A stretch of 64,000 bases of DNA, taken from assembly GCA_032622095.1 (NCBI GenBank), contig CP136064.1, forward strand, positions 218,998,205 through 219,062,204, in the 5' to 3' direction. Positions within the stretch are counted from its first letter, which is position 1. Each line of letters opens with the position of its first letter. Made by a program: the position numbers and the translations under genes. This DNA is from Siphonodentalium dalli. Taxonomy: Eukaryota > Mollusca > Scaphopoda > Gadilida > Siphonodentaliidae. Shown piece after piece: positions 1 through 11,835 of this stretch. The notes beneath the pieces are model-generated. The model did no database searches. It saw only the letters and a program-made list of their open reading frames with translations, and was not told the origin of the DNA.

Positions 1-1079
1 TTCAGTGTTAAATTTTGATCACAACTGTAGCCAACAATAATGAACCGATCACATCAAAATTTTCAAAAATATATAAATGGGTCATATATGGTAGTTTGGA
101 TAAGTTTCAAGTCGCACCGATCACCATACTCCAGGTGGCATCGTCTATCATTTTCTGTAAATACGAAACGCTCTCTAAATTATGTTGACCCCGATTTAGG
201 ACGACCCACCAAAATTCAAGAATGGAAACAACTCAATCCTGAAAACACACCAACTAGGCATACATAATCCGTTTTAAGATCGCTTTTAACAAACCAAAAA
301 TGCAAAATGACATAAGGAATCCGACTATAACGAGGTATGTGAAAATGTCTACAATAACCGAAATAGTGTAAATTTTGACGACTCATATGATGAGCAGAGT
401 GAGAAAACAATTAAGGGCTATAGATACTCAAATTATAGAACACGAAGTAGCAGCATGCCTTGAAGAAAACTGTTTGGCAACATAATATTATATACTGCAA
501 AAGTAATTTCTTTATTGACAAAAAATCCTCTGTCTAACAACAAATTTCGTTATTATAAAATATTTCACCTGAACACACGTTCACATCAGATATAAGCAAC
601 TTGAAATTGAAGCTGGTAATTTGGGCATGCAAATATAAATTGATATTACTCATCCAAACTGATCCAAAAGGCACATGTTAGTGATGATTGTTTTAATCTT
701 TCTATATAGACTTGTATCAAGTATTCCCCCAATAAATGAGTATCTATAGTCCTTAAGACAAGCAATTGGTCATTACCTTAAATTAATTGAAGCAATAGTA
801 GGGTTCATCTGTCTACGTTACCAGTGAACTCATGATTAACAATTACCTTGTCCGCAGATAACGAACTCAGTCACGCTTGTGATGGAAAGTGTGAGAAACT
901 TCGATTTTGTTGGCCGTTTTCGATGCCATCCTAAATTTATTGTCAAATATGAAGCGCATGTAATGCCGTATCTATTGCCGTATCTATTGTCAGTTGTGAT
1001 CACTGTCCCGACATGCGCGGCACAAATAAGAAAATACCGTTCTCTGTAACGTAAGTCTCACCCATAAGCAACTGTAGCC
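1..1079. other. Intergenic, no recognised feature
   Basis: AT-rich DNA. The short open frames here have no recognisable domain, no start context and no codon bias that I can see. No repeat of this stretch was noticed elsewhere in the window. It ends where the first Helitron-like copy begins with a TTTTGAAGATCTCTG and (TGTC)n start. Confidence 0.6.
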
Positions 1080-1466
1080 ATGAGATTTTGAAGATCTCTG
1101 TTTGTCTGTCTGTCTGTCTGTATGTATGTTTGTTTGTCATTAATACAAATCTACGATTCTCGTCCGATCGGGACGAAACTTGGTACGTGTGTGTAGTTTG
1201 ACCAGGCGTTGGACGTTGTCGTATTGGCGAGCCCGTGCGGCGCCCGCTTCGCGCATGCGCAGACGAGATCTCGGAAACGGGTGGAGATATCGACTTGAAA
1301 TTTGCTATGTGAATGTATCTTGCCCCGGATGCGAATTTTATCGGGTCGCCGAGCCCGCGCGACGCCAGCTTCGCGCATGCGCAGACCAGATCTCGAAAAC
1401 GGGTGGAGCTATCGACTTGAAATTTTGTTTTTGAATAGTCCGGACAACGTCGGGCTCATCGGCTAG
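1080..1466 (+). mobile_element. Helitron-like element HLE-A, copy 1 (degenerate 5' end)
   Basis: Non-coding rolling-circle-type element. The 5' part has the TATTTTGAAGA-like start followed by a TGTC/TGTT microsatellite. The middle has two units of about 125 bp, each with GGGACGAAACTTGGT or GACTTGAAATTTG phrases, GAGATCTCGGAAACGGG and a GCGCATGCGC palindrome. The 3' end is a hairpin (CCCGGACAACGTCGGG) followed by about 7 nt and CTAG. A 3' hairpin plus CTRR end is the established hallmark of Helitrons and non-autonomous Helentron/HINE elements. No Rep/helicase ORF is present, so it depends on a partner elsewhere. Confidence 0.7.
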
Positions 1467-1891
1467 TCTCAGATATATTTTGAAGACCTCTGTCTGTATG
1501 TTTGTTTGTATGTTTGTTTGTCATTTATACAAATCTACGATTCTCGACCGATCGGGACGAAACTTGGTACGTGTGTGTAGTTTTACCAGGCGGTGGACGT
1601 TGTCGTATTGGCGAGCCCGCGCGGCACCCGCTTCGCGCATGCGCAGACGAGATCTCGGAAACGGGTGGAGCTATCGACTTGAAATTTGGTATGTGAATGT
1701 ATCTTGACCCGGATACGAATTTTATCGGGTCGCCCAGCTTCGCGCATGCGCACACCAGATCTCGGAAACGGGTAGAGCTATCGACTTGAAATTTGGTTTT
1801 TGAATAGCCCGGACAACGTCGGGCTGGGTAGAGCTATCGACTTGAAATTTGGTTTTTGAATAGCCCGGACAATGTCGGGCTCATCGGCTAG
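1467..1891 (+). mobile_element. Helitron-like element HLE-A, copy 2
   Basis: Begins with TC directly after the CTAG of the previous copy and ends with hairpin, CATCGG, CTAG and a host T. It has the same internal phrases as copy 1. The 3' end is duplicated: the last ~55 bp, with the CCCGGACAA(C/T)GTCGGG hairpin, occur twice in tandem (about 1,780-1,825 and 1,826-1,885). Such doubled ends are a known by-product of rolling-circle termination read-through, but slippage would look the same. Confidence 0.75.

Positions 1892-1929
<38 letters not shown>
1892..1929. repeat. (TA)n microsatellite
   Basis: Nearly pure TA run between a plus-strand HLE-A and a minus-strand HLE-B. Several HLE copies end beside TA runs, as expected if these elements favour A|T target sites. 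Confidence 0.9.
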
Positions 1930-1930
<1 letters not shown>

Positions 1931-2552
1931 TAGCAGGTGGACCCGACTTCGTCCGGGCTGTTTCCCCTCTGCTTTTCGGCGAATTTGACCTTGATTTGTC
2001 CATTTTGAAGGTCAAGGTGAGGTGGGTTCACGATTTGACCCATCGAAAACACTGCCCGGACAAAAGTATCCGACAAAACTACCCGTCGAAATCCATCCGG
2101 TTTTACCCGATTTGACCTCGAATTAATCATTTTGAAGGTCAAGGTCAGGTCGGGGTCACGATTTGACCCGTCCAAAACACCAAGTGGACAAAAGTAACCC
2201 TATGTATCAAATTTCGTCGAAATCCCATAAAAATTCGCGATTTGACCTTGCGTTGACCCGATTTCAAGATCAAGGTCACGTCGCACGGGCAAACATATAG
2301 GGTTACGACACTCCCCATACGAAAGTATCCCCAGACACTAATATTCATCGAAATCCCGTGATACTCGGCCGTTCGACCTTGAAATGACCCGATTTCAAGG
2401 TCAAGGTCACGTCGCACGGGCAAATTAATAGGCCCATGCCACTCCCCGGCCGACAGTACCCCCACCTACCAAGTTTCATCGAAATCGGCTCGGCCGTATT
2501 CGAGTCTATCGCGAACACACACACAGACAGATTTCCCAAAATATATAATAGA
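1930..2552 (-). mobile_element. Helitron-like element HLE-B, minus orientation
   Basis: Read on the minus strand it starts TCTATTATATATTTTGG, passes through a GTCTGTGTG microsatellite and then four to five units of about 125 bp, each built round a GACCTTGA...TCAAGGTC palindrome. It ends with the hairpin CCCGGACGAAGTCGGG and CTAG. The units also carry GGGATTTCGACGAAATTTG-like phrases. The open frames across it reflect the 3n-like repeat and are not genes. Confidence 0.75.
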
Positions 2553-3062
2553 CTAGCCGATGAGCCCGACGTTGTCCGGGCTATTCAAAAACCAAATTTC
2601 AAGTCGATAGCTCTACCCGTTTCCGAGATCTGGACTGCGCATGCACGAAGCTGGCGTCGCACGGACTCGTCGGTCCGATAAAATTCGTATCCGCGGCAAG
2701 ATACATTCACATACCAAATTTCAAGTCGATAGCTCCACCCGTTTCCGAGATCTCGTCTGCGCATGCGCGAAGCTGGCGTCGCACGAGCTCGGCGACCCGA
2801 TAAAATTCGTATCCAGGGCAAGATACATTCACATACCAAATTTCAAGTCGATAGCTCCACCCGTTTCCGATATCTCGTCTGTACATGCGCTGCACGGGCG
2901 TCGCACGGGCTCGCCAATACGACAGCGACGACCGCCTGGTCAAACTACACACACATACCAAGTTTCGTCCCGATCGGTCGAGAATCGTAGATTTGTATAA
3001 ATGACATACATACATACAGACATACGGACAGACAGACAGAGGTCTTCAAAATATATAGGAGA
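2553..3062 (-). mobile_element. Helitron-like element HLE-A, minus orientation
   Basis: Abuts the preceding HLE-B exactly: the CTAG of this copy (minus strand) meets the TC of the neighbour. On the minus strand it starts TCTCCTATATATTTTGAAG, has the (GTCTGT)n tract, the NRF1-like GCGCATGCGC palindrome and three ~125-bp units, and ends AGCCCGGACAACGTCGGGCT, CATCGG, CTAG. This is the most complete HLE-A in the window and a good reference copy. Confidence 0.75.
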
Positions 3063-3581
3063 CTAGAAGGTGACCCGACTTCGTCCGGGCTTTGACCTTG
3101 AATTGCCCATTTTGAAGGTCAAGCGGGGTCACGATTTGACCAGTCCTATAGACTGCCCGGACAAAAGTACCCGACAAACGTGCCCGTCGAAATCCACCCG
3201 GTTTTACCCGATTTGACCTTGAATTGATCATTTTGAAGGTCAACGTCAGGTCGGGGTCACTCAGTGGACAAAAGTAACCCTATGTATAAAATTTCGTCGA
3301 AATCCCATCAAAATTGGCGATTTCACCTTGAATTGACCCGATTTCAATGAATATGCTTATGAGACTCCCCATACGAAAGTACCCCCACATACCAAGTTTC
3401 ATCGAAATCCCGTGATATTCGGGCTTTTGACTTGAAATGACCATATTTCAAGGTCAATGTAACGTCGCACGGGCAAATTAATAGGTGTATGCCACTCCCC
3501 GGCCGAAAGTATCCCCACATACCAAGTTTCATCAAAATCGCGAACACACACACAGACAGATTTCCCAAAATATATAATAGA
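3063..3581 (-). mobile_element. Helitron-like element HLE-B, minus orientation (internally shortened)
   Basis: Continues the head-to-tail series. It has the same start and 3' hairpin as the other HLE-B copies but fewer internal units. Its hairpin reads CCCGGACGAAGTCGGG on the minus strand. Several TGACCTTGA/TCAAGGTCA motifs are kept. Confidence 0.7.
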
Positions 3582-4353
3582 CTAGAAGGTGACCAGACCT
3601 CGTCCGGGCTTTCACCTTGAATTGTCCATTTTGAAGGTGAAGGCCAGGTGGGGGTCACGATTTGACCCGTCCAAAACACTGCCCGGACAAAAGTACCCGA
3701 CAAAAGTACCCGTCGAAATCCATCGGGTTTCACCCGATTTGACCTTGAATTGATCATTTTGAAGGTCGAGGTCAGGTCGGGGTCACGACTCGACCCGTCC
3801 AAAACACTCAGTGGACAAAAGTAACCCTATGTATCAACTTTCGTGGAAATCCCATCAAAATTCGCGATTTGACCTGGAATTGACCCGATTTCAAGGTCAA
3901 GGTCACGTCGCACGGGCAAATGAATAGGCTTATGAGACTCCCCATACGAAAGTATCCCTAGACACTAATATTCGGGCGTTTGACCTTGAAATGACCCGAT
4001 TTCATGGTCAAGGTCACGTCGCACCGGCAAATTAACAGGCCCATGCCACTCCACGGCCGAAAGTACCCCCGCATACCAAGTTTAATCGAAATCCCGTGAT
4101 ATTCGGGCGTTTGACCTGGAAAATACCCGATTTCAAGGCCAAGGTCAGGTCGCACGGGCAAATTAATAGGCCCATGTCACTCCCCGGCCGAAAATACCCC
4201 CACATACAAGTTTTATCGAAATCGGCTCTACCGTTTTCGAGTCCATCGCGAACAGACAGACACACAGACAGACACACACACAAACACACACACCCTCACA
4301 CTCACACACACACCCTCACACACACACACAGATCTTCCAAAATATATAATAGA
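3582..4353 (-). mobile_element. Helitron-like element HLE-B, minus orientation (longest copy)
   Basis: Fourth consecutive element of the minus-strand series. On the minus strand its 5' TC follows a host A, matching the A|T insertion preference of Helitrons. A CA/GT-rich microsatellite (about 4,250-4,330) lies just inside the 5' end. It is longer than its neighbour because it has more of the ~125-bp units with the TCAAGGTCA palindrome. Confidence 0.7.
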
Positions 4354-4877
4354 TATACTAGGGGATTGCCCGTCACAAAATGACGGGTATATAAATGTCC
4401 TTTGTTACATTCTAGTGACCGCGGTAATGAACACATTCTCATTTCTGTATTAGAAATGGAATGGTCATGCTTCTCTTTAATTGCTGTCACTGGATGCGAG
4501 TGAGAATACTTTATTTAAAAAAAAACTGTATTTATACACCCCACCCCACATATACGCATGCATATATTGAACGAAACAAAATAAGCATATTACTTTATAT
4601 ATTACTATATATACTAACTGATCAATACTCTCAATTCTGGAGCCTTTATTCAGCGACGGAGGGGGCTCGTGGCACATTTTGATCTTAAACGCCAATAAAC
4701 GGACTCCCGTGGGAGCCTGTATTCAGCATGCAGCATAAGGAACACTGACTCCTGCACTGCTGCCCATTTGTGGGAACACTTTATTTCAATAAAACTCTGG
4801 TTTCTACCCCCACTCTCTCCCCAACCCACATATATGCATGCACATATGGAACGCAGCAATCAAGATATTTTACTTTA
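4354..4877. repeat. Direct repeat pair around ACCCACATATAYGCATGCA
   Basis: A segment of about 100 bp (4,508-4,612) recurs at about 4,780-4,885. Shared features are an ACTTTATTT start, a C-rich stretch, ACCCACATATA, GCATGCA and GGAACG. No coding sequence was recognised. Confidence 0.5.
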
Positions 4878-5867
4878 TCTACTATATAATTTGAGACTTC
4901 CGTATATATATATATGTATGTGTGTATATGTGTGTGTACTTTATAGAATCGAAAACGGCTGGCTCGATTGAGTTCAAACTTCCCATCTAAGGGTAAAAAC
5001 CCACGAACACCGTAGTTGTCGCGTTTTTGGAGAAGCTCTGAGCACCATTTCGCCACTCCCAAAATCATCACAAAGGCACGGCGGGGGTTAATCAAGTGAT
5101 AATTTAATGAGCGTTTGTTTTTGACGCATTGCTATAAAGAGCGTCTGTTTACCATTCAACGTTATTAGCATCTGCAGAGAGATGTACGGGAACAATACTT
5201 TGAGTGGTTAGCTATGCGGGAAGATTTATTGGATGCCATAGTACTCTTACAACATCATTGTTATAGTATGTATGTCACTTAGGTCAGGGCTTAGGGGGGT
5301 AGTTAGTGTGGATATAGGCATAATGGACAAATCATAATGCTTCTCAGAAATCCAGGTTACAAACCAACACTCACAATTTCGTCTTTTGCATCAGATACCA
5401 ACACCTCGACAGATCGGGACGAAACTTGGTACGTGAGTGTAGTTTGACCAGGTGGTCGTCGTTGTCGTATTGGCAAGCACGTGGGACGCCCGTGCAGCGC
5501 ATGCGCAGACCAGATCTCGGAAACTGGTGGAGCTATCAACTTGAAATTTGGTATGTGAATGTATATTGCCCCGGATACGAATTTTATCGGGTCGCCGAGC
5601 CCGTGCGATGCCAGCTTCGCGCATGCGCAGACCAGATCTCGGAAACGGGTGGAGCTACCGACTTGAAATTTGGTTTTTGAATAGCCCGGACAACGTCGGG
5701 CTCAACAATTTTTCATCGGGTCAGTTCTTTCCGCCCGATGTACCTTAAATCTTTTAGGGACGGGTACCATAATTTCTCTTGATTAAAAAGGCACAATTAA
5801 CTCGTTGAAAAGCCAAAAAAATGTCATGTTTCTGACCAACGCCGCCAGTGGTGGGCTAACCTGCTAG
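4878..5867 (+). mobile_element. Helitron-like element HLE-C, copy 0 (no nested HLE-B)
   Basis: Starts TCTACTATATAATTTGAG and ends GGTGGGCTAACCTGCTAG, so it has the TC...CTAG ends of the other HLEs. Its (TA)n/(TG)n tract is uninterrupted. The body holds a unique ~450-bp core (GAATCGAAAACGGCTGGC to about 5,390), then a segment related to HLE-A (5,400-5,703) including the CCCGGACAACGTCGGG hairpin, then a ~165-bp 3' tail. It is therefore a chimera that captured an HLE-A 3' half. A short imperfect stem (GCCGCCA/GTGGGC) precedes the terminal CTAG. Confidence 0.65.
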
Positions 5868-7457
5868 TCTACTATATAATTTGAGACTTCCGGATATATC
5901 TATTATATATTTTGGAAGATCTGTCTGTGTGTCTGTGTGTCTGTGTGTGTGTTCGCGATGAACTCGAAAACGACCGAGCCGATTTCGATGAAACTTGGTA
6001 TGTGGGGTATTTTCGGCCGGGAACGGGCATAGGCCTATTAATTTGTCCGTGCGGCGTGACCTTGACCTTCAAATCGGGTAATTTCAAGGTCAAACGCCCA
6101 AATATTACGGGATTTCAACGAAACTTGGTATGCGGGGGTACATTCGTATGGGGAGTCTCATAAGCATATGCATTTACCCGTGCGACGTGACCTTGACCTT
6201 GAACTCGGGTCAATTCAAGGTCAAATCGCCAATTTTGATGGGATTTCGACGAAATTTGATACATGGGGGTACTTTTGCAATTGAGTGTTTTGGACGGGTC
6301 AAATCGTGACCCCGACCTGACCTTGACCTTCAAAATAATAAATTCAAGGTCAAATCGGGTAAAACCGGATGGATTTCGACGGGCACGTTTGTCGGGTACT
6401 ATTGTCCGGGCAGTGTTTTGGACTGGTCAAATCGTAACCCCACTTGACCTTGAAAATGGACAATTCAAGGTCAAAGCCCGGACGAAGTCGGGTCACCTTC
6501 TAGTATATATATATATGTATGTGTGTATATGTGTGTGTACTTTATAGAATCGAAAACGGCTGGCTCGATTGAGTTCAAACTTCCCATCTAAGGGTAAAAA
6601 GCCACGAACACCGTAGTTGTCGCGTTTTTGGAGAAGCTCTGAGCACCATTTCGCCACTCCCAAAATCACCACAAAGGCACGGCGGGGGTTAATCAAGTGA
6701 TAATTTAATGAACGTTTGTTTTTGACGCATTGCTATAAAGAGCGTCTGTTTACCATTCAACGTTATTAGCATCTGCAGAGAGATGTACGGGAACAATACT
6801 TTGAGTGGTTAGCTATGCGGGGAGATTTATTGGATGCCATAGTACTCTTACAACATCATTGTTATAGTATGTATGTCACTTAGGTCAGGGCTTAGGGGGG
6901 TAGTTAGTGTGGATATAGGCATAATGGACAAATCATAATGCTTCTCAGAAATCCAGGTTACAAACCAACACTCACAATTTCGTCTTTTGCATCAGATACC
7001 AACACCTCGACAGATCGGGACGAAACTTGGTACGTGAGTGTAGTTTGACCAGGTGGTCGTCGTTGTCGTATTGGCAAGCCCATGGGACGCCCGTGCAGAC
7101 CAGATCTCGGAAACGGGTGGAGCTATCAACTTGAAATTTGGTATGTGAATGTATATTGCCCCGGATACGAATTTTATCGGGTCGCCGAGCCCGTGCGACG
7201 CCAACTTGGCGCATGCGCAGACCAGATCTCGGAAACGGGTGGAGCTACCGACTTGAAATTTGGTTTTTGAATAGCCCGGACAACGTCGGGCTCAACAATT
7301 TTTCATCGGGTCAGTTCTTTCCGCCCGATGTACCTTAAATCTTTTAGGGACGGGTACCATAATTTCACTTGATTAAAAAGACACAATTAACTCGTTGAAA
7401 AGCCAAAAAAATGTCATGTTTCTGACCAACGCCGCCAGTGGTGGGCTAACCTGCTAG
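5868..7457 (+). mobile_element. HLE-C array copy 1 (1,590 bp) with nested HLE-B
   Basis: HLE-C with a 605-bp HLE-B (5,899-6,503) inserted in its 5' TA tract. The insert is flanked by host A on the left and T on the right, the canonical Helitron target. The unit begins with TC immediately after the CTAG of copy 0. By eye it is identical to the next unit over its full length. The short open frames repeated from copy to copy are not genes. Confidence 0.7.
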
Positions 7458-9047
7458 TCTACTATATAATTTGAGACTTCCGGATATATCTATTATATAT
7501 TTTGGAAGATCTGTCTGTGTGTCTGTGTGTCTGTGTGTGTGTTCGCGATGAACTCGAAAACGACCGAGCCGATTTCGATGAAACTTGGTATGTGGGGTAT
7601 TTTCGGCCGGGAACGGGCATAGGCCTATTAATTTGTCCGTGCGGCGTGACCTTGACCTTCAAATCGGGTAATTTCAAGGTCAAACGCCCAAATATTACGG
7701 GATTTCAACGAAACTTGGTATGCGGGGGTACATTCGTATGGGGAGTCTCATAAGCATATGCATTTACCCGTGCGACGTGACCTTGACCTTGAACTCGGGT
7801 CAATTCAAGGTCAAATCGCCAATTTTGATGGGATTTCGACGAAATTTGATACATGGGGGTACTTTTGCAATTGAGTGTTTTGGACGGGTCAAATCGTGAC
7901 CCCGACCTGACCTTGACCTTCAAAATAATAAATTCAAGGTCAAATCGGGTAAAACCGGATGGATTTCGACGGGCACGTTTGTCGGGTACTATTGTCCGGG
8001 CAGTGTTTTGGACTGGTCAAATCGTAACCCCACTTGACCTTGAAAATGGACAATTCAAGGTCAAAGCCCGGACGAAGTCGGGTCACCTTCTAGTATATAT
8101 ATATATGTATGTGTGTATATGTGTGTGTACTTTATAGAATCGAAAACGGCTGGCTCGATTGAGTTCAAACTTCCCATCTAAGGGTAAAAAGCCACGAACA
8201 CCGTAGTTGTCGCGTTTTTGGAGAAGCTCTGAGCACCATTTCGCCACTCCCAAAATCACCACAAAGGCACGGCGGGGGTTAATCAAGTGATAATTTAATG
8301 AACGTTTGTTTTTGACGCATTGCTATAAAGAGCGTCTGTTTACCATTCAACGTTATTAGCATCTGCAGAGAGATGTACGGGAACAATACTTTGAGTGGTT
8401 AGCTATGCGGGGAGATTTATTGGATGCCATAGTACTCTTACAACATCATTGTTATAGTATGTATGTCACTTAGGTCAGGGCTTAGGGGGGTAGTTAGTGT
8501 GGATATAGGCATAATGGACAAATCATAATGCTTCTCAGAAATCCAGGTTACAAACCAACACTCACAATTTCGTCTTTTGCATCAGATACCAACACCTCGA
8601 CAGATCGGGACGAAACTTGGTACGTGAGTGTAGTTTGACCAGGTGGTCGTCGTTGTCGTATTGGCAAGCCCATGGGACGCCCGTGCAGACCAGATCTCGG
8701 AAACGGGTGGAGCTATCAACTTGAAATTTGGTATGTGAATGTATATTGCCCCGGATACGAATTTTATCGGGTCGCCGAGCCCGTGCGACGCCAACTTGGC
8801 GCATGCGCAGACCAGATCTCGGAAACGGGTGGAGCTACCGACTTGAAATTTGGTTTTTGAATAGCCCGGACAACGTCGGGCTCAACAATTTTTCATCGGG
8901 TCAGTTCTTTCCGCCCGATGTACCTTAAATCTTTTAGGGACGGGTACCATAATTTCACTTGATTAAAAAGACACAATTAACTCGTTGAAAAGCCAAAAAA
9001 ATGTCATGTTTCTGACCAACGCCGCCAGTGGTGGGCTAACCTGCTAG
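7458..9047 (+). mobile_element. HLE-C array copy 2 (1,590 bp) with nested HLE-B
   Basis: Second composite unit, with no differences from copy 1 in the lines I compared. The nested HLE-B is at 7,489-8,093. The lack of divergence implies a very recent duplication, ongoing gene conversion, or an assembly duplication. Confidence 0.7.
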
Positions 9048-10646
9048 TCTACTATATAATTTGAGACTTCCGGATATATCTATTATATATTTTGGAAGAT
9101 CTGTCTGTGTGTCTGTGTGTCTGTGTGTGTGTTCGCGATGAACTCGAAAACGACCGAGCCGATTTCGATGAAACTTGGTATGTGGGGTATCTTCGGCCGG
9201 GAACGGGTATAGGCCTATTAATTTGTCCGTGCGACGTGACCTTGACCTTCAAATCGGGTAATTTCAAGGTCAAACGCCCAAATATTACGGGATTTCAATG
9301 AAACTTGGTATGCGGGGGTACATTCGTATGGGGAGTCTCATAAGCATATTCATTTACCCGTGCGACGTGAACTTGACCTTGAAATCGGGTCAATTCAAGG
9401 TCAAATCGCCAATTTTGATGGGATTTCGACGAAATTTGATACATGGGGGTACTTTTGCAATTGAGTGTTTTGGACGGGTCAAATCGTGACCCCGACCTGA
9501 CCTTGACCTTCAAAATAATAAATTCAAGGTCAAATCGGGTAAAACCGGATGGATTTCGACGGGCACGTTTGTCGGGTACTATTGTCCGGGCAGTGTTTTG
9601 GACTGGTCAAATCGTAACCCCACTTGACCTTGAAAATGGACAATTCAAGGTCAAAGCCCGGACGAAGTCGGGTCACCTTCTAGTATATATATATGTATGT
9701 GTGTATATGTGTGTGTACTTTATAGAATCGAAAACGGCTGGCTCGATTGAGTTCAAACTTCCCATCTAAGGGTAAAACGCCACGAACACCGTAGTTGTCG
9801 CGTTTTTGGAGAAGCTCTGAGCACCCTTTCACCACTCCCAAAATCACCGCAAATGCACGGCGGGGGTTAATCAAGTGATAATTTAATGAGCGTTTGTTTT
9901 TGACGCATTGCTATAAAGAGCGTCTGTTTACCATTCAACGTTATTAGCATCTGCAGAGAGATGTACGGGAACAATACTTTGAGTGGTTAGCTATGCGGGG
10001 AGATTTATTGGATGCCATAGTACTCTTACAACATCATTGTTATAGTATGTATGTCACTTAGGTCAGGGCTTAGGGGGGTAGTTAGTGTGGATATAGCCAT
10101 AATGGACAAATCATAATGCTTCTCAGAAATCCAGGTTACAAACCAACACTCACAATTTCGTCTTTTGCATCAGATACCAACACCTCGACAGATCGGGACG
10201 AAACTTGGTACGTGAGTGTAGTTTGGCCAGGTGGTCGTCGTTGTCGTATTGGCAAGCCCGTGGGACGCCCGTGCAGCGCATGCGCAGACCAGATCTCGGA
10301 AACGGGTGGAGCTATCAACTTGAAATTTGGTATGTGAATGTATATTGCCCCGGATACGAATTTTATCGGGTCGCCGAGCCCGTGCGATCACAGCTTCGCG
10401 CATGCGCAGACCAGATCTCGGAAACGGGTGGAGCTACCGACTTGAAATTTGGTTTTTGAATAGCCCGGACAACGTCGGGCTCAACAATTTTTCATCGGGT
10501 CAGTTCTTTCCGCCCGATGTACCTTAAATCTTTTAGGGACGGGTACCATAATTTCTCTTGATTAAAAAGGCACAATTAACTCGTTGAAAAGCCAAAAAAA
10601 TGTCATGTTTCTGACCAACGCCGCCAGTGGTGGGCTAACCTGCTAG
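9048..10646 (+). mobile_element. HLE-C array copy 3 with nested HLE-B
   Basis: Third composite unit. It differs from copies 1 and 2 by scattered substitutions (for example GCGACGTGAC for GCGGCGTGAC in the nested HLE-B) and an 11-bp stretch (GCGCATGCGCA region near 10,277) that copies 1 and 2 lack but copy 0 has. Copies 3 and 4 share their HLE-B variants, so the array has two sub-lineages. Confidence 0.7.
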
Positions 10647-11835
10647 TCTACTATATAATTTGAGACTTCCGGATATATCTATTATATATTTTGGAAGATC
10701 TGTCTGTGTGTCTGTGTGTGTGTTCGCGATGAACTCGAAAACGACAGAGCCGATTTCGATGAAACTTGGTATGTGGGGTATTTTCGGCCGGGAACGGGCA
10801 TAGGCCTATTAATTTGTCCGTGCGACGTGACCTTGACCTTCAAATCGGGTAATTTCAAGGTCAAACGCCCAAATATTACGGGATTTCAATGAAACTTGGT
10901 ATGCGGGGGTACATTCGTATGGGGAGTCTCATAAGCATATTCATTTACCCGTGCGACGTGAACTTGACCTTGAAATCGGGTCAATTCAAGGTCAAATCGC
11001 CAATTTTGATGGGATTTCGACGAAATTTGATACATGGGGGTACTTTTGCAATTGAGTGTTTTGGACGGGTCAAATCGTGACCCCGACCTGACCTTGACCT
11101 TCAAAATAATAAATTCAAGGTCAAATCGGGTAAAACCGGATGGATTTCGACGGGCACGTTTGTCGGGTACTATTGTCCGGGCAGTGTTTTGGACTGGTCA
11201 AATCGTAACCCCACTTGACCTTGAAAATGGACAATTCAAGGTCAAAGCCCGGACGAAGTCGGGTCACCTTCTAGTATATATATATATGTATGTGTGTATA
11301 TGTGTGTGTACTTTATAGAATCGAAAACGGCTGGCTCGATTGAGTTCAAACTTCCCATCTAAGGGTAAAACGCCACGAACACCGTAGTTGTCGCGTTTTG
11401 GAGAAGCTCTGAGCACCCTTTCACCACTCCCAAAATCACCGCAAATGCACGGCGGGGGTTAATCAAGTGATAATTTAATGAGCGTTTGTTTTTGACGCAT
11501 CGCTATAAAGAGCGTCTGTTTGCCATTCAACGTTATTAGCATCTGCAGAGAGATATACGGGAACAATACTTTTGAGTGGTTAGCTATGCGGGGAGATTTA
11601 TTGGATGCCATAGTACTCTTGCAACATCATTGTTATAGTATGCATGACACTTAGGTCATGGCTTAGGGGGTAGTTAGTGTGGATATAGGCATAATGGACA
11701 AATCACGGGAACAATACTTTTGAGTGGTTAGCTATGCGGGGAGATTTATTGGATGCCATAGTACTCTTACAACATCATTGTTATAGTATGTATGTCACTT
11801 AGGTCAGGGCTTAGGGGGGTAGTTAGTGTCTCATT
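10647..11835 (+). mobile_element. HLE-C array copy 4, truncated 3' end with local duplication
   Basis: Fourth composite unit: nested HLE-B at about 10,678-11,274, then the HLE-C core. It breaks off before the HLE-A-like segment. At 11,705-11,830 a ~125-bp piece of the core (ACGGGAACAATACTTTTGAG to TTAGGGGGGTAGTTAGTGT) is repeated in tandem, then unrelated AT-rich DNA follows. There is no CTAG terminus, so the end looks like a breakpoint and not an element end. Confidence 0.65.

Noticed and set aside
1151-11318. Dozens of 60-150-residue open frames recurring along the HLE array
   Set aside because: The same frames recur on both strands with each repeat unit, have no domain, and break when the unit length changes.
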